The notes below the pieces were generated by a model, which saw only the letters and a program-made list of their open reading frames with translations, was not told where the DNA came from and made no database searches. Made by a program: the position numbers and the translations under genes. From Natronorubrum bangense (GTDB lineage Archaea > Halobacteriota > Halobacteria > Halobacteriales > Natrialbaceae), in NCBI RefSeq assembly GCF_004799645.1, contig NZ_CP031306.1, positions 310,001 through 374,000 of the forward strand: 64,000 nucleotides of DNA, written 5' to 3'. Below are positions 44,311-53,849 of the stretch, piece after piece (position 1 is the stretch's first letter; every line of letters begins with the position of its first letter).

Positions 44311-47300
44311 CTAGTTCGACGAACTGTCGAACAACGCGGTAAAGAGCTTCTGTTCGGCGGCTCTGACGTGCTTGTGGAAGGCGGGTGGAGAGATCTCGAG
44401 TGAGTCCGCGAGGTTCTCACCGGTGGTCTGGCGAGGCCACTCGAAGAAGCCGCCGTAGTAGGCCGTCTGGACGACCTCCTGTTGTCTGTCAGTCAGTTGT
44501 TCGAGTAGCGAGTTGCGCGCGGAGATATCGATTGTCGACAGATCGTCTGTCGACTGCTCACGGCGGGCGACCATCGATGCAGGGAAGCCACGGCGGCCGA
44601 GTCTCGACAGGAGGTCTCTGACTTCGGTCGTTTCCGGCACGTCGATGATCGCCCGGCTCTCGTCGCTGTCGGTCACGAACGACCGAAGCGTGCCACCCTG
44701 TGCGTCGACGACAGCGCCGAGGAACGGATCCGAACACTGGAGTTGCAACAGTGTTTCCGACTCGAAATCTGTGATGATCGAGACAGCGTGAATACCTTCG
44801 AGATCCGCGAGCGCGGCAGTGTCGTCCGGAGAGAGCGACACATCGGCCACGACGAACACCGTCGGTGAGCCATCAGCCCGGATCGTCTCCCCTTCGTACT
44901 CGATTCGTGCAGCCAGCTGCTCGGCGAGTCGACACAGCGGCGATTCGTCCTCGAGTTCGAGTTCGATCTCGACCGCGGCAACGCCGTCGGTACGCAGTGC
45001 AGCCTTCCGTTTGACCGCGTCGATTGCATAGCCGATGGTCCCGCCGAGATCTGCAAGTATTGATCGAAGTGGCATGTCGAACGCATCTCGGTCGTCACCG
45101 TACAGAGACAGGGCCCCGTACAGAAAGCCATCGTACACGAGCGGCACAGTGTACACAGACTGGATGTTCCGCGAGAGAGCTTCGACACGCCAGGTTCCGT
45201 CACGAACCGATTCGGCAACGTTCTCGATATACACCGAGTCCTGGGTGCGTGCCGTGCGCCCCGTCGGCTCGGCCGCGGAGTCGTCGACGGTCGTCACTGT
45301 GACGGCCTCGAGATAGCCACGCTCGAGGCCGTCCTGTGCCCGCCGATGAAGCTGTGTCCCGCTTGGATCGGGTTCGCCGATCCAGGCGAACGAGCAGGCC
45401 TCGAGGTCGGTCAGGCGCTCACAGATGCCCTGTTCGATCTCGGTCCGGGTGTCAGCCATTAAAAGTAACTGCTCGATATCCTGACGCACCTCGTTTGCAT
45501 CGTTTAATCGCTCGAGCGAGGTATTTTGTTGCTTGAGTTCCCGTTCGCGGCGGTGGAGCCGATGGGTACGACCGATTCGATCGAGTGCTGCTTCGGCCGT
45601 CACGGCAAACAGCTGTGCGAGTTCGAACGTTTCATCGTCGTACTGGTTCGGCTCGGGATCGAGGGCGACGAGTACGCCGTGCTCGCCGATCGGGACGTAG
45701 AGCCCACTGCGAGCGGTCGTCGTCGAATCGTACACGAATGCCGACTCCCTGACGTCGTCAAACCGGGATGGAGTCTCGCTGGCGAACGTCTGCCAGGAGA
45801 TACTCTCAGTCGGCTCGAGACGGGGTGGTGTCCCGATCGTCGACTCGATTCCCGGTGCGTAGGCTGCCGGCAGGAGTTCGTTTTGCTGCTCGTCGAAGCG
45901 GTAGACGATGCTCTCGATGTCGAGGACGTCAGCGGCGACGTCGACCATGTACTCACAGGCAGCCTGCTTCGATTCGACGGTGAGCAGATGTCTCGTGGCC
46001 TCGTGTAAGGCGTTGAGTGTCTCTTGATACTGCACGCGCTCAGTGACGTCGACGGCAGTTCCGATAACTCGTTCGACGTCGTCATCCGCGGTGATCGGCT
46101 GCCACCACGATTCGAAAACGCGATCTTCGAGGAGTATCATGGAGTGGGCGGACTGGCCGTCCAGTGCTGTGTTCGCATCGTCAAGGATGCTCGAGTGAGA
46201 ATCAAACACGTCGTCCACCGACTCGCCAACGAGTGGCGATTCGCAGCCGTCGATACGATCGAGTGCACGGCCCTCGGCGAGCGTAATCGTCCCATCAGCA
46301 TCGACGACGGAGAGGGCAACGGGGGCGTTTTCGACGAGCGTTTCCAGTCGCTCCGTCCGCGCCTCGAGTTCCCGTTCGCGATCGATGCGATCGGTGACAT
46401 CTCGAAAGTAAACCGAGAGCCCTGACGGCGAGGGGTACAGCTCGACATCGTACCAGCGATCTGCAGGCTCGTAGTAGCCTTCGATCGACGTGTGTTCTTG
46501 TCTCCGCATTGCTTCGGTCGCCGCGTTGTGGAAATCCGTTCCCTCCAGTTTCGGAAACTCCTCGAGGAAATCTTGTCCGAGAACCGCCGCCTGATCGACG
46601 CCGAGGAGGGACGTCGCTTGGTCGTTAATGTAGGTAAGCCGCCACTCGGAGTCGAGTGCACAGAACGCGTCTGTCACCCGTTCAAACGAGTTGTCGAGCT
46701 CCTGTTCGACCTGGTGGCGATCCGTGACATCCCTGATCGAGACGACGATGGCGCTCTCCTCTTCGAGCCAGTTCGTGAGAACGGCTTCGTGGACAAACCA
46801 GCCGTCGGTTGCGTACTGCGATCTGTACTCGACGGTCGTCGTCTCACCGGTTGCCCGTTCACGGAGGTCCTCGAAGGCGGTCTGGACTGCTGGCGCATCC
46901 GCTGGGTGGACGTGGTCAATAAACGAGACACCGAGCAACGTGTCTGTGTCTGCTCCGCGTATTCGTTCGACCGACGGGCCGACAGCGGTGATCGTCCCGT
47001 CGGCGTCGGTCACGATCAACAGATCCGACGACTGTTCGAGCAGCGTCTGATACCACGTCTCCTGTTGTGTAACTGTCCGACGGGTCGTGACGAACTGCGT
47101 GGCCTGCCGAAGCCGGTGTTCGAGCAACACCGGATTCTCGGCCGTCGATCTGCGAACGATGTCGGTTGCGCCCGCACTGCGAAGTCGCTCGAGCGTCTCC
47201 CCGTCCGCCGACTCGACAGCACAAACGACGGCACACTCTGTGTCGAGAGCCGTCAGAACAGCCTGCTCGTCGGTCAGCACACAGTCGATTGCATCGAGCT

Positions 47301-47445
47301 CGAGGTCGGCGTCCGACTCGAGCGGCCCGGAAACCGTAACGTCCCCATCCTCGAGGCGCGCTGCCGTCGTCTGGAGCCATGTCGACGAGCCGACGACGAG
47401 GAGCCGAAGGTGAGCCGTTTCAGGTGCACCGAGACCGCGGGTCAT
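44311..47445 (-). CDS. Bat-type multi-sensor regulator (PAS-PAS-PAS-GAF-GAF-HTH_10)
   Basis: The 1044-residue product begins with a degenerate receiver-like domain (about 10-115; LRLLVVGSSTWLQTTAARLE). Three PAS domains follow, with starts near 130 (LLEQSSDLLIVTDADGTITA), 255 (FERVTDAFCALDSEWRLTYI) and 370 (LVENAPVALSVVDADGTITL). Two GAF domains cover about 490-800. A Bat-specific region follows, and the C-terminal HTH_10 DNA-binding domain reads LLEQLTDRQQEVVQTAYYGG then LADSLEISPPAFHKHVRAAE. This is the layout of bacterio-opsin activator-like proteins, which sense redox, light or ligands and control transcription. No bop gene is near, so its targets are unknown; the HalOD1 gene downstream is a candidate. 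Confidence 0.92.
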   Translation of the reverse strand: MTRGLGAPETAHLRLLVVGSSTWLQTTAARLEDGDVTVSGPLESDADLELDAIDCVLTDEQAVLTALDTECAVVCAVESADGETLERLRSAGATDIVRRSTAENPVLLEHRLRQATQFVTTRRTVTQQETWYQTLLEQSSDLLIVTDADGTITAVGPSVERIRGADTDTLLGVSFIDHVHPADAPAVQTAFEDLRERATGETTTVEYRSQYATDGWFVHEAVLTNWLEEESAIVVSIRDVTDRHQVEQELDNSFERVTDAFCALDSEWRLTYINDQATSLLGVDQAAVLGQDFLEEFPKLEGTDFHNAATEAMRRQEHTSIEGYYEPADRWYDVELYPSPSGLSVYFRDVTDRIDRERELEARTERLETLVENAPVALSVVDADGTITLAEGRALDRIDGCESPLVGESVDDVFDSHSSILDDANTALDGQSAHSMILLEDRVFESWWQPITADDDVERVIGTAVDVTERVQYQETLNALHEATRHLLTVESKQAACEYMVDVAADVLDIESIVYRFDEQQNELLPAAYAPGIESTIGTPPRLEPTESISWQTFASETPSRFDDVRESAFVYDSTTTARSGLYVPIGEHGVLVALDPEPNQYDDETFELAQLFAVTAEAALDRIGRTHRLHRRERELKQQNTSLERLNDANEVRQDIEQLLLMADTRTEIEQGICERLTDLEACSFAWIGEPDPSGTQLHRRAQDGLERGYLEAVTVTTVDDSAAEPTGRTARTQDSVYIENVAESVRDGTWRVEALSRNIQSVYTVPLVYDGFLYGALSLYGDDRDAFDMPLRSILADLGGTIGYAIDAVKRKAALRTDGVAAVEIELELEDESPLCRLAEQLAARIEYEGETIRADGSPTVFVVADVSLSPDDTAALADLEGIHAVSIITDFESETLLQLQCSDPFLGAVVDAQGGTLRSFVTDSDESRAIIDVPETTEVRDLLSRLGRRGFPASMVARREQSTDDLSTIDISARNSLLEQLTDRQQEVVQTAYYGGFFEWPRQTTGENLADSLEISPPAFHKHVRAAEQKLFTALFDSSSN

Positions 47446-47554
47446 ATGTTCGATGGGAACGGCACGAATAAAAACTTCCTGTTAAATTCAATGGTGTGGA
47501 CAGCTCAACGAACCAGTCCAGCTTCGTTCTTGATCGCGGCCGCGTTCAGACGTT

Positions 47555-47689
47555 CTATGAGGGGAGCGGACAGAGACTCGCCGTGAAGACGACCGTCTCC
47601 TCGGTTTCGTTTCGTGCGCCGTGGACGACACCGCGGTCGTGACGAACGACGCCGGGCGCGGTGATCTCTTCGCTGTCGTCGCGACTCGA
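47555..47689 (-). pseudogene. C-terminal remnant of a cupin-like protein
   Basis: A minus-strand stretch reads EEITAPGVVRHDRGVVHGA then RNETEETVVFTASLCPLPS and stops at 47555. This looks like the last strands of a cupin (metal-ligand His in VHGA and a preceding His). The frame upstream runs into the antisense of the SBP56 gene without a start, so only the tail is left. The call rests on pattern alone. Confidence 0.4.
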
Positions 47690-47694
47690 TGCAT

Positions 47695-49098
47695 CTACTG
47701 CCAGATGTCGCTGGTGCAGTCGCCGCCGGGCCAGCGAATCTCGTGGGCGCGGGCCGGGCCACCCGGGGCGTCGCCGAAGTCGACGAGGAAGTCCTCGTCG
47801 AGTTCCATCCGTCCCTCGTCGGGGTAGACGTCCGCCTTCATCATCAGCGACCCCTTCTCGCCGATTTCGGGGTAGAACTGGTTGTCCCACGAGGAGAACA
47901 GGGACGTCGTCCAGTAGATGCGCTTGCCGTCGCGGGAGAGCTGGAGCATCTGAGGCGCACCACGGATTTCAGTGCCCTGAATCTCCTGTCGGTCGGCGAA
48001 GTTACCACCGGCCCAGATCCGATCGACCAGCCGAGGGTTGCCGAAGTCGCTCACATCGTACATCCGCATGTCGCCGTGCAGCCAGTTCGAGAAGAACAGG
48101 TACTGGTCGTCAAGCGAGAGGACGATGTCTGTCACGAGACCGGGGACGGGCATGTCCCAGTCGGGATGCTCGCGGGACTCGATGTCGATTACCTTCTCCC
48201 ACTCCCACACGCCGTCGCTCTCCTCCCAGAAGCGGAGGATGTTCGAGGAGAGCCCCGCACCGACGTAGCCCTGGGTCTCCTCGGGATCGTGCGGCATGCG
48301 AATCTCCAGCGGAATCTGCCCCTCCTCGCCAAAGTTCAGGGCCTGCTGGTGTTCCTTGTTTTCCCAGTCCCAGATGTGGATGCTGTCGCCGTACTTACCC
48401 TCCTCGACGTCGTCGAGATCGAAGCCGGGGTAGTAGGTCTTCGGCGCGGCCCACTCTGTCGAGATCATCACGTTGTGACGGGGCTGGTACCAGTAGTCGT
48501 AGTTCATCTCCATGTCGCCGCGGTCGGCTTCCCAGTGGCCGTCGATGGAGAAGTCGCTCTGGTCCAACTGGAGGAAGCCGCCGGGAAGTTCGCCGTTGGC
48601 GTCCCCGAGCATACTGATGACGACCTTCCCACCGGGGACACAGTGAACCGTGTGCGGCGCAGACAGATCGTATTCGAAGATCTCCTCGGGTTCGATGACC
48701 TTCTCAATCTCCATATTACGCGGGTCCTCGGCGTCGAGGATGTGTATGCGAGAGGACCGCTGTCCGGGGACGATGAGGTGATCGCGCATCAGTCCCTCGG
48801 TGTGACACGATGACGAACAGGAGTTCCAGCCGAAGTGGTGGAGTTCGTCGCCCTTGTTCGGCATCTCGACGGTGTCGACCAGTTCGCTGTACGTGTCCGA
48901 TTCGGGGTCGAGATCGACGACGCCGATGAAGTCGGAGCCGTCGACGTCCATCCCGACACGGAGCGCGACGACGAATGCCGTCTTCTCGCGCTCCGACTCG
49001 GTCCGCATCGCCGCGGGCGTCGGATAGCCCGGTCCCTCTACCTCGTGGTGTTCGTGTCCGTGCTTCTCGGCCGTGCTGCTGGGTTCGTCAGTACTCAT
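47695..49098 (-). CDS. Selenium-binding protein SBP56/methanethiol oxidase
   Basis: The 467-residue product starts at ATG 49098; an in-frame start at 49128 is less likely because TATA-like AATAATTAAG sits near 49132-49141. The family block ELHHFGWNSCSSSCHTEG (about 85-102) holds the redox Cys pair. RIHILDAEDPRNMEIEKVI, then HTVHCVPGGKVVISMLGD and TDIVLSLDDQYLFFSNWLHG, are typical of the beta-propeller. SBP56 proteins oxidise methanethiol to H2S, H2O2 and formaldehyde, with copper in the bacterial enzymes. It is divergent from a Bat-like regulator that may control it. Confidence 0.92.
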   Translation of the reverse strand: MSTDEPSSTAEKHGHEHHEVEGPGYPTPAAMRTESEREKTAFVVALRVGMDVDGSDFIGVVDLDPESDTYSELVDTVEMPNKGDELHHFGWNSCSSSCHTEGLMRDHLIVPGQRSSRIHILDAEDPRNMEIEKVIEPEEIFEYDLSAPHTVHCVPGGKVVISMLGDANGELPGGFLQLDQSDFSIDGHWEADRGDMEMNYDYWYQPRHNVMISTEWAAPKTYYPGFDLDDVEEGKYGDSIHIWDWENKEHQQALNFGEEGQIPLEIRMPHDPEETQGYVGAGLSSNILRFWEESDGVWEWEKVIDIESREHPDWDMPVPGLVTDIVLSLDDQYLFFSNWLHGDMRMYDVSDFGNPRLVDRIWAGGNFADRQEIQGTEIRGAPQMLQLSRDGKRIYWTTSLFSSWDNQFYPEIGEKGSLMMKADVYPDEGRMELDEDFLVDFGDAPGGPARAHEIRWPGGDCTSDIWQ

Positions 49099-49141
49099 GC
49101 GAGACAGTGACACACACATGACGGACACAAATAATAATTAA

Positions 49142-49175
49142 GTTGTCGAGCGACAACTCGTGTCGGTTGCTCGAC
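49142..49175. promoter_or_regulatory. Palindromic sequences between SBP56 and its divergent regulator
   Basis: GTTGTCG-AG-CGACAAC (49142-49157) is a 7+7 palindrome, and GTCGAGC (49145-49151) also pairs with GCTCGAC (49169-49175). They lie just upstream of the SBP56 TATA-like box. A binding site for the adjacent HTH_10 regulator is a reasonable inference. Confidence 0.45.
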
Positions 49176-49254
49176 CTTAGGGAAACCTTATGCGCTGGCC
49201 GACGTACTCCCTGGGTGTGTTCGTGGTGTCCCACGACGACCGGGAGGGTACCTG

Positions 49255-49973
49255 ATGCGTGAGTTCACGTTCGATATCGTGTACGAGACGGGTTCCGATC
49301 CGGTGATGGACGTGTTCATCGAGCATCCGACACTCGTCGCCAAGGCGTTACACGGCTGTGTAACCGAAGACCGCTTCTGGCGCATCGAGCGGCTGATCGG
49401 TCCGACGGCGGCGCTCGACGCAGTCGAACGACTCCGCCTTGACGAGACAGTACAAACGGCGTCAGTGACCGAGGCGGACTGTTCGGCCACGCGGTATCAC
49501 GATGTGCTGGACCGTTCGGACGACGAGCGGGTGATCTACACCCACGTCGAGGACGTCGAGGACGGCGAATCCGTTCAGACGCTCGCCGGTCGGTATCTGC
49601 CCCACGGATCACTCTACTGCACCTCGCGTCGGGAGAACCGTCACAGCTGGCGCATCTTCATGAAGTCCGACGAGAATGTGGGCCTGTTGTACGACGCTCT
49701 CGGCGCGAATCTGCGGGCGGGACTTGCCTTTCGTATGGGTCGCCTCCGCAACGCCGAGGGGTGGGGACACAACTCCTTGGGGTCGGTGGTCCTCCCCCGG
49801 ACCAGCGGACAGCGATGCGCGCGGCCCTCGATCACGGCTACTACCGGACGCCGAGAGAGATCACGTTGGACGACCTGGCCGGGGAACTCGACGTGCCACG
49901 GTCGACGCTCTCCTATCGGTTGCGTCGGGCGGAAGAACGGCTCGTGTCGGGGTATCTCGGCGAGACCGGCTAG
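49255..49973 (+). pseudogene. Bat-like HTH_10 regulator, frameshifted
   Basis: The first frame starts at ATG 49255 and reads a Bat-type input domain (MREFTFDIVYETGSDPVMDV ... THVEDVEDGESVQTLAGRYL ... WRIFMKSDENVGLLYDALG). Around 49750-49790, in a G-rich stretch (GAGGGGTGGGG), the frame fails. The HTH_10 domain is read in another frame: DQRTAMRAALDHGYYRTPRE, then ITLDDLAGELDVPRSTLSYR, then LRRAEERLVSGYL and a stop at 49973. Restored, the protein would have about 239 residues, a normal size. A one-base indel, real or from sequencing, explains it. It lies divergent from SBP56, as a pathway regulator would. Confidence 0.8.
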
Positions 49974-50324
49974 TTACTCGTTTAGCCAGGTCTCGTCGAT
50001 CCGCTCGCGATTCATCCCCTCCCTACTCGCTCGCAATACTCGCTCCTTGAGGAAGGGGCATTCTCGCCTTAGTTCTGATAAGGCGGTGGTGCAGAAGTCT
50101 TCACAGGCCTTGTACTTCCAGAATCTGATTTTCTGAATGGGAAAGTTTCAACCCTGTTTGGAATGGTTCTATTGCAGCGTTTGGCCCCTGTTCATAGAGT
50201 GGGTGCTAGTAGAGATCCGCCGAGTTAGACCTTGAGACTGGTGCTGCACCACTGCCCTGACTGGAAAACTAAAGCTAGAGAGATGTACCAAATAAGTGGT
50301 AAATGTGCATGCTCAAACGTTATT
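49974..50324. other. Intergenic region with a solo IS end
   Basis: No gene with a start is supported. The region holds the IS200/IS605-like hairpin listed separately. The remainder (about 50075-50320) is AT-richer DNA of unknown origin leading into the PQQ-repeat gene. Confidence 0.45.
50014..50073 (-). repeat. Solo IS200/IS605-type end, reverse orientation
   Basis: Read on the minus strand, it gives TAAGGC then CCCCTTCCTCAAGGAGCG and GAGCGAGTAGGGAGGGGATG, matching the hairpin before tnpA (CCCCGTCCTCAAGGAGC and GTAGGGCGGGGATA). No transposase is attached. Confidence 0.55.
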
Positions 50325-51746
50325 ATGAATGATTTCGAGTTCGATACATTAGATTCCGAGCCGAATCAGCGCGGTTCTCGAACAGACAAAATAAAGCTTG
50401 GGCGTCGTAATTATATACGATCTGCAGCAGTGGCCTGTGGCTTATCACTCAGCGGATCTGGACTAGTTATCCCAGCTACCGCGAAAGAGGCTAACAGTGG
50501 CGAGTTACTGTGGCAGTTCGAAACAGGCGACGAAGTCAAGTGGGCATCGGCGACCGTTGTGGATGGGATTGTGTTTATTGGAAGCCACGATGATAATCTG
50601 TATGCACTGGATGCAAAAACGGGTGACCAGGAATGGCGATTTGAAACCAACGACCGAGTTCGGTCGACGCCGATAGTAGCGGATGGGACTGTGTTCTTCG
50701 GGAGCCATCGACACGATCAGCACGTGTATGCGTTGGACGCAAGTACGGGCGACTTGTTGTGGAAGTTCGAAACTGATGGTGCGATAAAGTCGTCGCCGAC
50801 AGTAGTAGATGAGATGGTGTTCGTCGGAAGCGATGATAACAATTTGTATGCGCTGGATGCAAAAACAGGCGATGTAGAGTGGATATTTGAAACGGGTAGC
50901 CGAGTGAAGTCGCCGACAGTGATTGATGGAACGGTATTCGTCGGAAGTGATGACAATCATCTGTACGCGGTCAATGTACAAACAGGCGAGCAAGAGTGGC
51001 GATTCGAAACCGGCGATCGGGTCCGATCGGCGCCCACAGTGGTAGATGGAACAGTGTTCTTTGGAAGCGATGACAGTAATGTATACGCAGTGGATGCAGA
51101 AACGGGTGATCTAGAGTGGAGCTTCGAAACTGGAGGTGCAGTACATGCCTCATCACCCACAGTCATGGACAGGACTGTATTCATCGGGAGTAGCGACAAC
51201 ACTGTCTATGCACTGAATAAAAGAACAGGTGATCAAGAGTGGGCATTCGAAACCGGCGGTGTAGTACATTCGTCACCGACCGTCGTACGTGAGACGGTAT
51301 TCGTTGGAAGTGGCGATAATAATGTCTACGCACTGGATGCAAAAACGGGTGCACAAGAGTGGACTTTCGAAACTGGAAATGTGGTGAAATCATCGCCAAC
51401 GGTGGTGAACGGAACACTGTTTGTAGGGAGTTGGGACCATAACATATACGCGATAGATACTGGTATCGACGGTTCAAGCGAGGGATCGCGAGCGACACTC
51501 GGAGCTCTCGGCCATCACGGCGACTGGCGACACGCTGGACAGACCATCGACATCGACGAGAGTTACTATATTGGAGATGAGGACTCAACCAACCACGATA
51601 CCGACGGTGATCATAACACAGCTGACGACGAGAGTCCCGGGTTCGGTATCGCTGGCGCGCTTGCCGGCCTCGGAGGTGCGGGCTACCTAATCAAACAGCG
51701 GGTGACGTCGGACGCTCGAGTGCGTCAACGAGGAGGGAAAGAGTAG
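50325..51746 (+). CDS. Secreted eight-bladed PQQ-repeat beta-propeller with PGF-CTERM
   Basis: The product has 473 residues when started at ATG 50325; an in-frame start at 50232 is less likely. A Tat motif (GRRNYIRSAAVACG at about 34-47) is followed by eight repeats of about 40 residues, each of the form WxFETG ... SSPTVVDGTVFVGS then DNNVYALDAKTG. Eight copies suit a complete propeller. After an acidic Asp/His-rich linker the chain ends ESPGFGIAGALAGLGGAGYL then IKQR, which is a PGF-CTERM signal for archaeosortase. The mature protein should be lipid-anchored at the surface. Codons here are visibly AT-richer than in neighbouring genes, which suggests transfer. The ligand is unknown. Confidence 0.88.
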   Translation: MNDFEFDTLDSEPNQRGSRTDKIKLGRRNYIRSAAVACGLSLSGSGLVIPATAKEANSGELLWQFETGDEVKWASATVVDGIVFIGSHDDNLYALDAKTGDQEWRFETNDRVRSTPIVADGTVFFGSHRHDQHVYALDASTGDLLWKFETDGAIKSSPTVVDEMVFVGSDDNNLYALDAKTGDVEWIFETGSRVKSPTVIDGTVFVGSDDNHLYAVNVQTGEQEWRFETGDRVRSAPTVVDGTVFFGSDDSNVYAVDAETGDLEWSFETGGAVHASSPTVMDRTVFIGSSDNTVYALNKRTGDQEWAFETGGVVHSSPTVVRETVFVGSGDNNVYALDAKTGAQEWTFETGNVVKSSPTVVNGTLFVGSWDHNIYAIDTGIDGSSEGSRATLGALGHHGDWRHAGQTIDIDESYYIGDEDSTNHDTDGDHNTADDESPGFGIAGALAGLGGAGYLIKQRVTSDARVRQRGGKE

Positions 51747-52200
51747 AGTGAACCGCCTCGAGGTCTTCCTCCCCGCGTTCCGCACGAGCGGCACCCAGGT
51801 CCTCGCCGGCGACCTGCATCCCATATCTGGCCTCGGAGAGGGCGTCCTCGTAGTCGCCGTCCTCGAGCGACTCCTCAGCGGTCGAGAGCCACCCGCCGGA
51901 GCCGATGACGAGACGGTCGTCACTGTCCAGGTCGTCCCAGCGGTCGAACGCCTCTTGTTCGGTCTCGGCGAGCAACTCGACGGCCTCGCGAGCATGGGCT
52001 TCGGTCACCGTCGGCTGCCAAAGCGAACTCGGCGAGGGCGGCGTCGGGTAGTAGTTGATCGTCCAGTCGACGAGCACGTTCGGGAGGGCTGTCGGTCGAG
52101 TCAGAGCCGTGGCGACGAACGCACCGCCGCCGAGTCCGGCGCTGCCGACGGCTCCTGCGAGCAGCTGTCGTCGGCTAAGTGACTGTAGATCGGGGACCAT
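51691..52200 (-). CDS. Tat-exported protein of unknown function, probably truncated
   Basis: The 169-residue product has a Tat signal (SRRQLLAGAVGSAGLGGGAF). An acidic, mostly helical mature part follows (EAHAREAVELLAETEQEAF, LSEARYGMQVAGEDLGAARA). Its last 19 residues or so (the end reads ALERPTSPAV) are encoded inside the convergent PQQ-repeat gene, with an overlap of 56 bases. Such an overlap is unusual, and the C-terminus may be an artefact of a recombination that placed the propeller gene here. The family is not recognised. Confidence 0.7.
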   Translation of the reverse strand: MVPDLQSLSRRQLLAGAVGSAGLGGGAFVATALTRPTALPNVLVDWTINYYPTPPSPSSLWQPTVTEAHAREAVELLAETEQEAFDRWDDLDSDDRLVIGSGGWLSTAEESLEDGDYEDALSEARYGMQVAGEDLGAARAERGEEDLEAVHSTLSLLVDALERPTSPAV

Positions 52201-52331
52201 ATTGTTTACTTACTTTTTCGCTACAAAATAATTTTCCCAGTCGGCCAGCCGGAATCGGGTGCCGTCACTGACCGGTCACGGAGCCACAGGAGCCCGAAGC
52301 TTCCATTGTGGGGCAGTCCACACGACAGCGT

Positions 52332-53849
52332 ATGGAGCCATCCGAGGGCAAAACACACAGCGCCGATCTCGAGACGCCGGCACGGGACGTCATCGACCAG
52401 GGCCGGGCGTGGATCGACGAACACGAAGCCGAGTTACTCGAGTTCCTCTCCGATCTCGTCTCGCGGCCGAGCGTGACCGGCAGGGAGGGAACACACGACG
52501 ATCCCGAGTCGGTCGTCGGCTCGCTGTATGCCACGCTCGAGGCGGAGACAGATCGAGCGACACTCGACGTCCAGCGCGTACCCGACGACGACCGTGGCCC
52601 CCGGGAGAACTGCTATGCGGTCCTCGAGGGAGCCACCGACGAGCTGTTCGTCTGTACGAGCCACACGGATACGGTCGCACCGGGTGACGACGCTGACTGG
52701 CCGGGCACCGACCCCTACGACGTCTCCGTGGGAACGGTCCGCCGGCCCGAGCCGGGAGCTATCGAGCTTACTGTCGACGGACAACGTGAGAGACGCACCA
52801 TCCGCGACGCCTACGATTGGGTCTGGGACCGTCGTGACGACACCGAACGCGATGTGTTGGTCGGGCGTGGCACCTACGACAACAAGGCATCGGTCGTCTG
52901 TCTCGTCGGGGCCTTACGTGCCCTCGAGAGTGCTCTTGGTGACCACACGCTCGGTGGCACGCTCGTCCACGGCCACCTCGTCGGCGAGGAGATCGCCCAG
53001 GTCGGCGCGAAAGCGATGGTCGGCCGGGGCGATCGAACCGGCTGGTTCCCCGAGCGATTCCCCGATCCCGAGGGCGCGGTGGTCGTCATGGACGGCTCCT
53101 ACGGATTCGTGCCCGCGGTCGGCCACCGCGGGCTCGCATGGGTCACTCTCAGTGTCGAGGGCGAGTCGACCCACGCCTCGACGCCGCATCTGGGTTCGAA
53201 CGCGGTTCTCGAGACGGCCAAAGGGCTGGCGACCGTCGAGGAGCCGTCCTTTCGCGAGGCGATCGCGTCGCCGTTCATCGACGACTCGCTGCTTGGCGAA
53301 CTCACGGTGGCGGCCGGCACGACAATCATCGGCGGCGACGTCCGGCGTGACCGTGAGGGGAGCCTCGAGCGGGCCGGCGTGAACGCCGTCCCCGACTGGT
53401 GTGAGACGACCTTCGACGTGCGCTTTCCCCGGTGGGAGGCGTATCCGAACGACCCCGATGCGATCCGGGCCCACCTCGAGGAAACCATCGCCTCCCACAT
53501 TGAGGCCGAAGCCGGCGACGTCGACGTGACCGCGACGGTCGACCCTGCCGAGTACTTCCCACCGGTTGCGCTGGCAGACTCTCGCGAGGCAGCACGGGAC
53601 CATCCGTTTGTCTCGCAAGCGATCGAAGCGGCACGGTCGACGGTCGGCTACGACCCAGGCGTGACCGTCGCCCCCGGGGTGACCGACGCGGCGTCGATCT
53701 ACTCGGCCACGCGCCTGCCGACGATCGTCGAGTACGGCCCGGCTGGCGCACTCTCTCACGAGCCACTCGAGTTCGTCGAACGCGAGTCCGTCATCGACGG
53801 CGCCAAAGCGATGCTCGAGTTGACGATTCGACAGCTCGGCGTGGTTTGA
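52332..53849 (+). CDS. M20-family metallopeptidase/deacylase
   Basis: The 505-residue product starts at ATG 52332; an in-frame start lies 8 codons upstream. It has the two-zinc layout of the M20 family: SHTDTVAPGDDADWPG (His-x-Asp), GRGTYDNKASVVCLVGAL (bridging Asp), HLVGEEIAQVGAKA (Glu-Glu base and ligand) and the late His in GPAGALSHEPLEFV. The lid domain lies near 290-400 (VEGESTHASTPHLGSNAV). Such enzymes cleave dipeptides or N-acyl amino acids such as acetylornithine or succinyl-diaminopimelate. The exact substrate is unknown. An insertion (VRRPEPGAIELTVDGQRER) between the first ligands is longer than usual. Confidence 0.88.
   Translation: MEPSEGKTHSADLETPARDVIDQGRAWIDEHEAELLEFLSDLVSRPSVTGREGTHDDPESVVGSLYATLEAETDRATLDVQRVPDDDRGPRENCYAVLEGATDELFVCTSHTDTVAPGDDADWPGTDPYDVSVGTVRRPEPGAIELTVDGQRERRTIRDAYDWVWDRRDDTERDVLVGRGTYDNKASVVCLVGALRALESALGDHTLGGTLVHGHLVGEEIAQVGAKAMVGRGDRTGWFPERFPDPEGAVVVMDGSYGFVPAVGHRGLAWVTLSVEGESTHASTPHLGSNAVLETAKGLATVEEPSFREAIASPFIDDSLLGELTVAAGTTIIGGDVRRDREGSLERAGVNAVPDWCETTFDVRFPRWEAYPNDPDAIRAHLEETIASHIEAEAGDVDVTATVDPAEYFPPVALADSREAARDHPFVSQAIEAARSTVGYDPGVTVAPGVTDAASIYSATRLPTIVEYGPAGALSHEPLEFVERESVIDGAKAMLELTIRQLGVV

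Noticed and set aside
50500..51460. Regular 120-base direct repeats considered as a CRISPR or satellite array
   Set aside because: They are the codons of the PQQ propeller blades and keep one frame.
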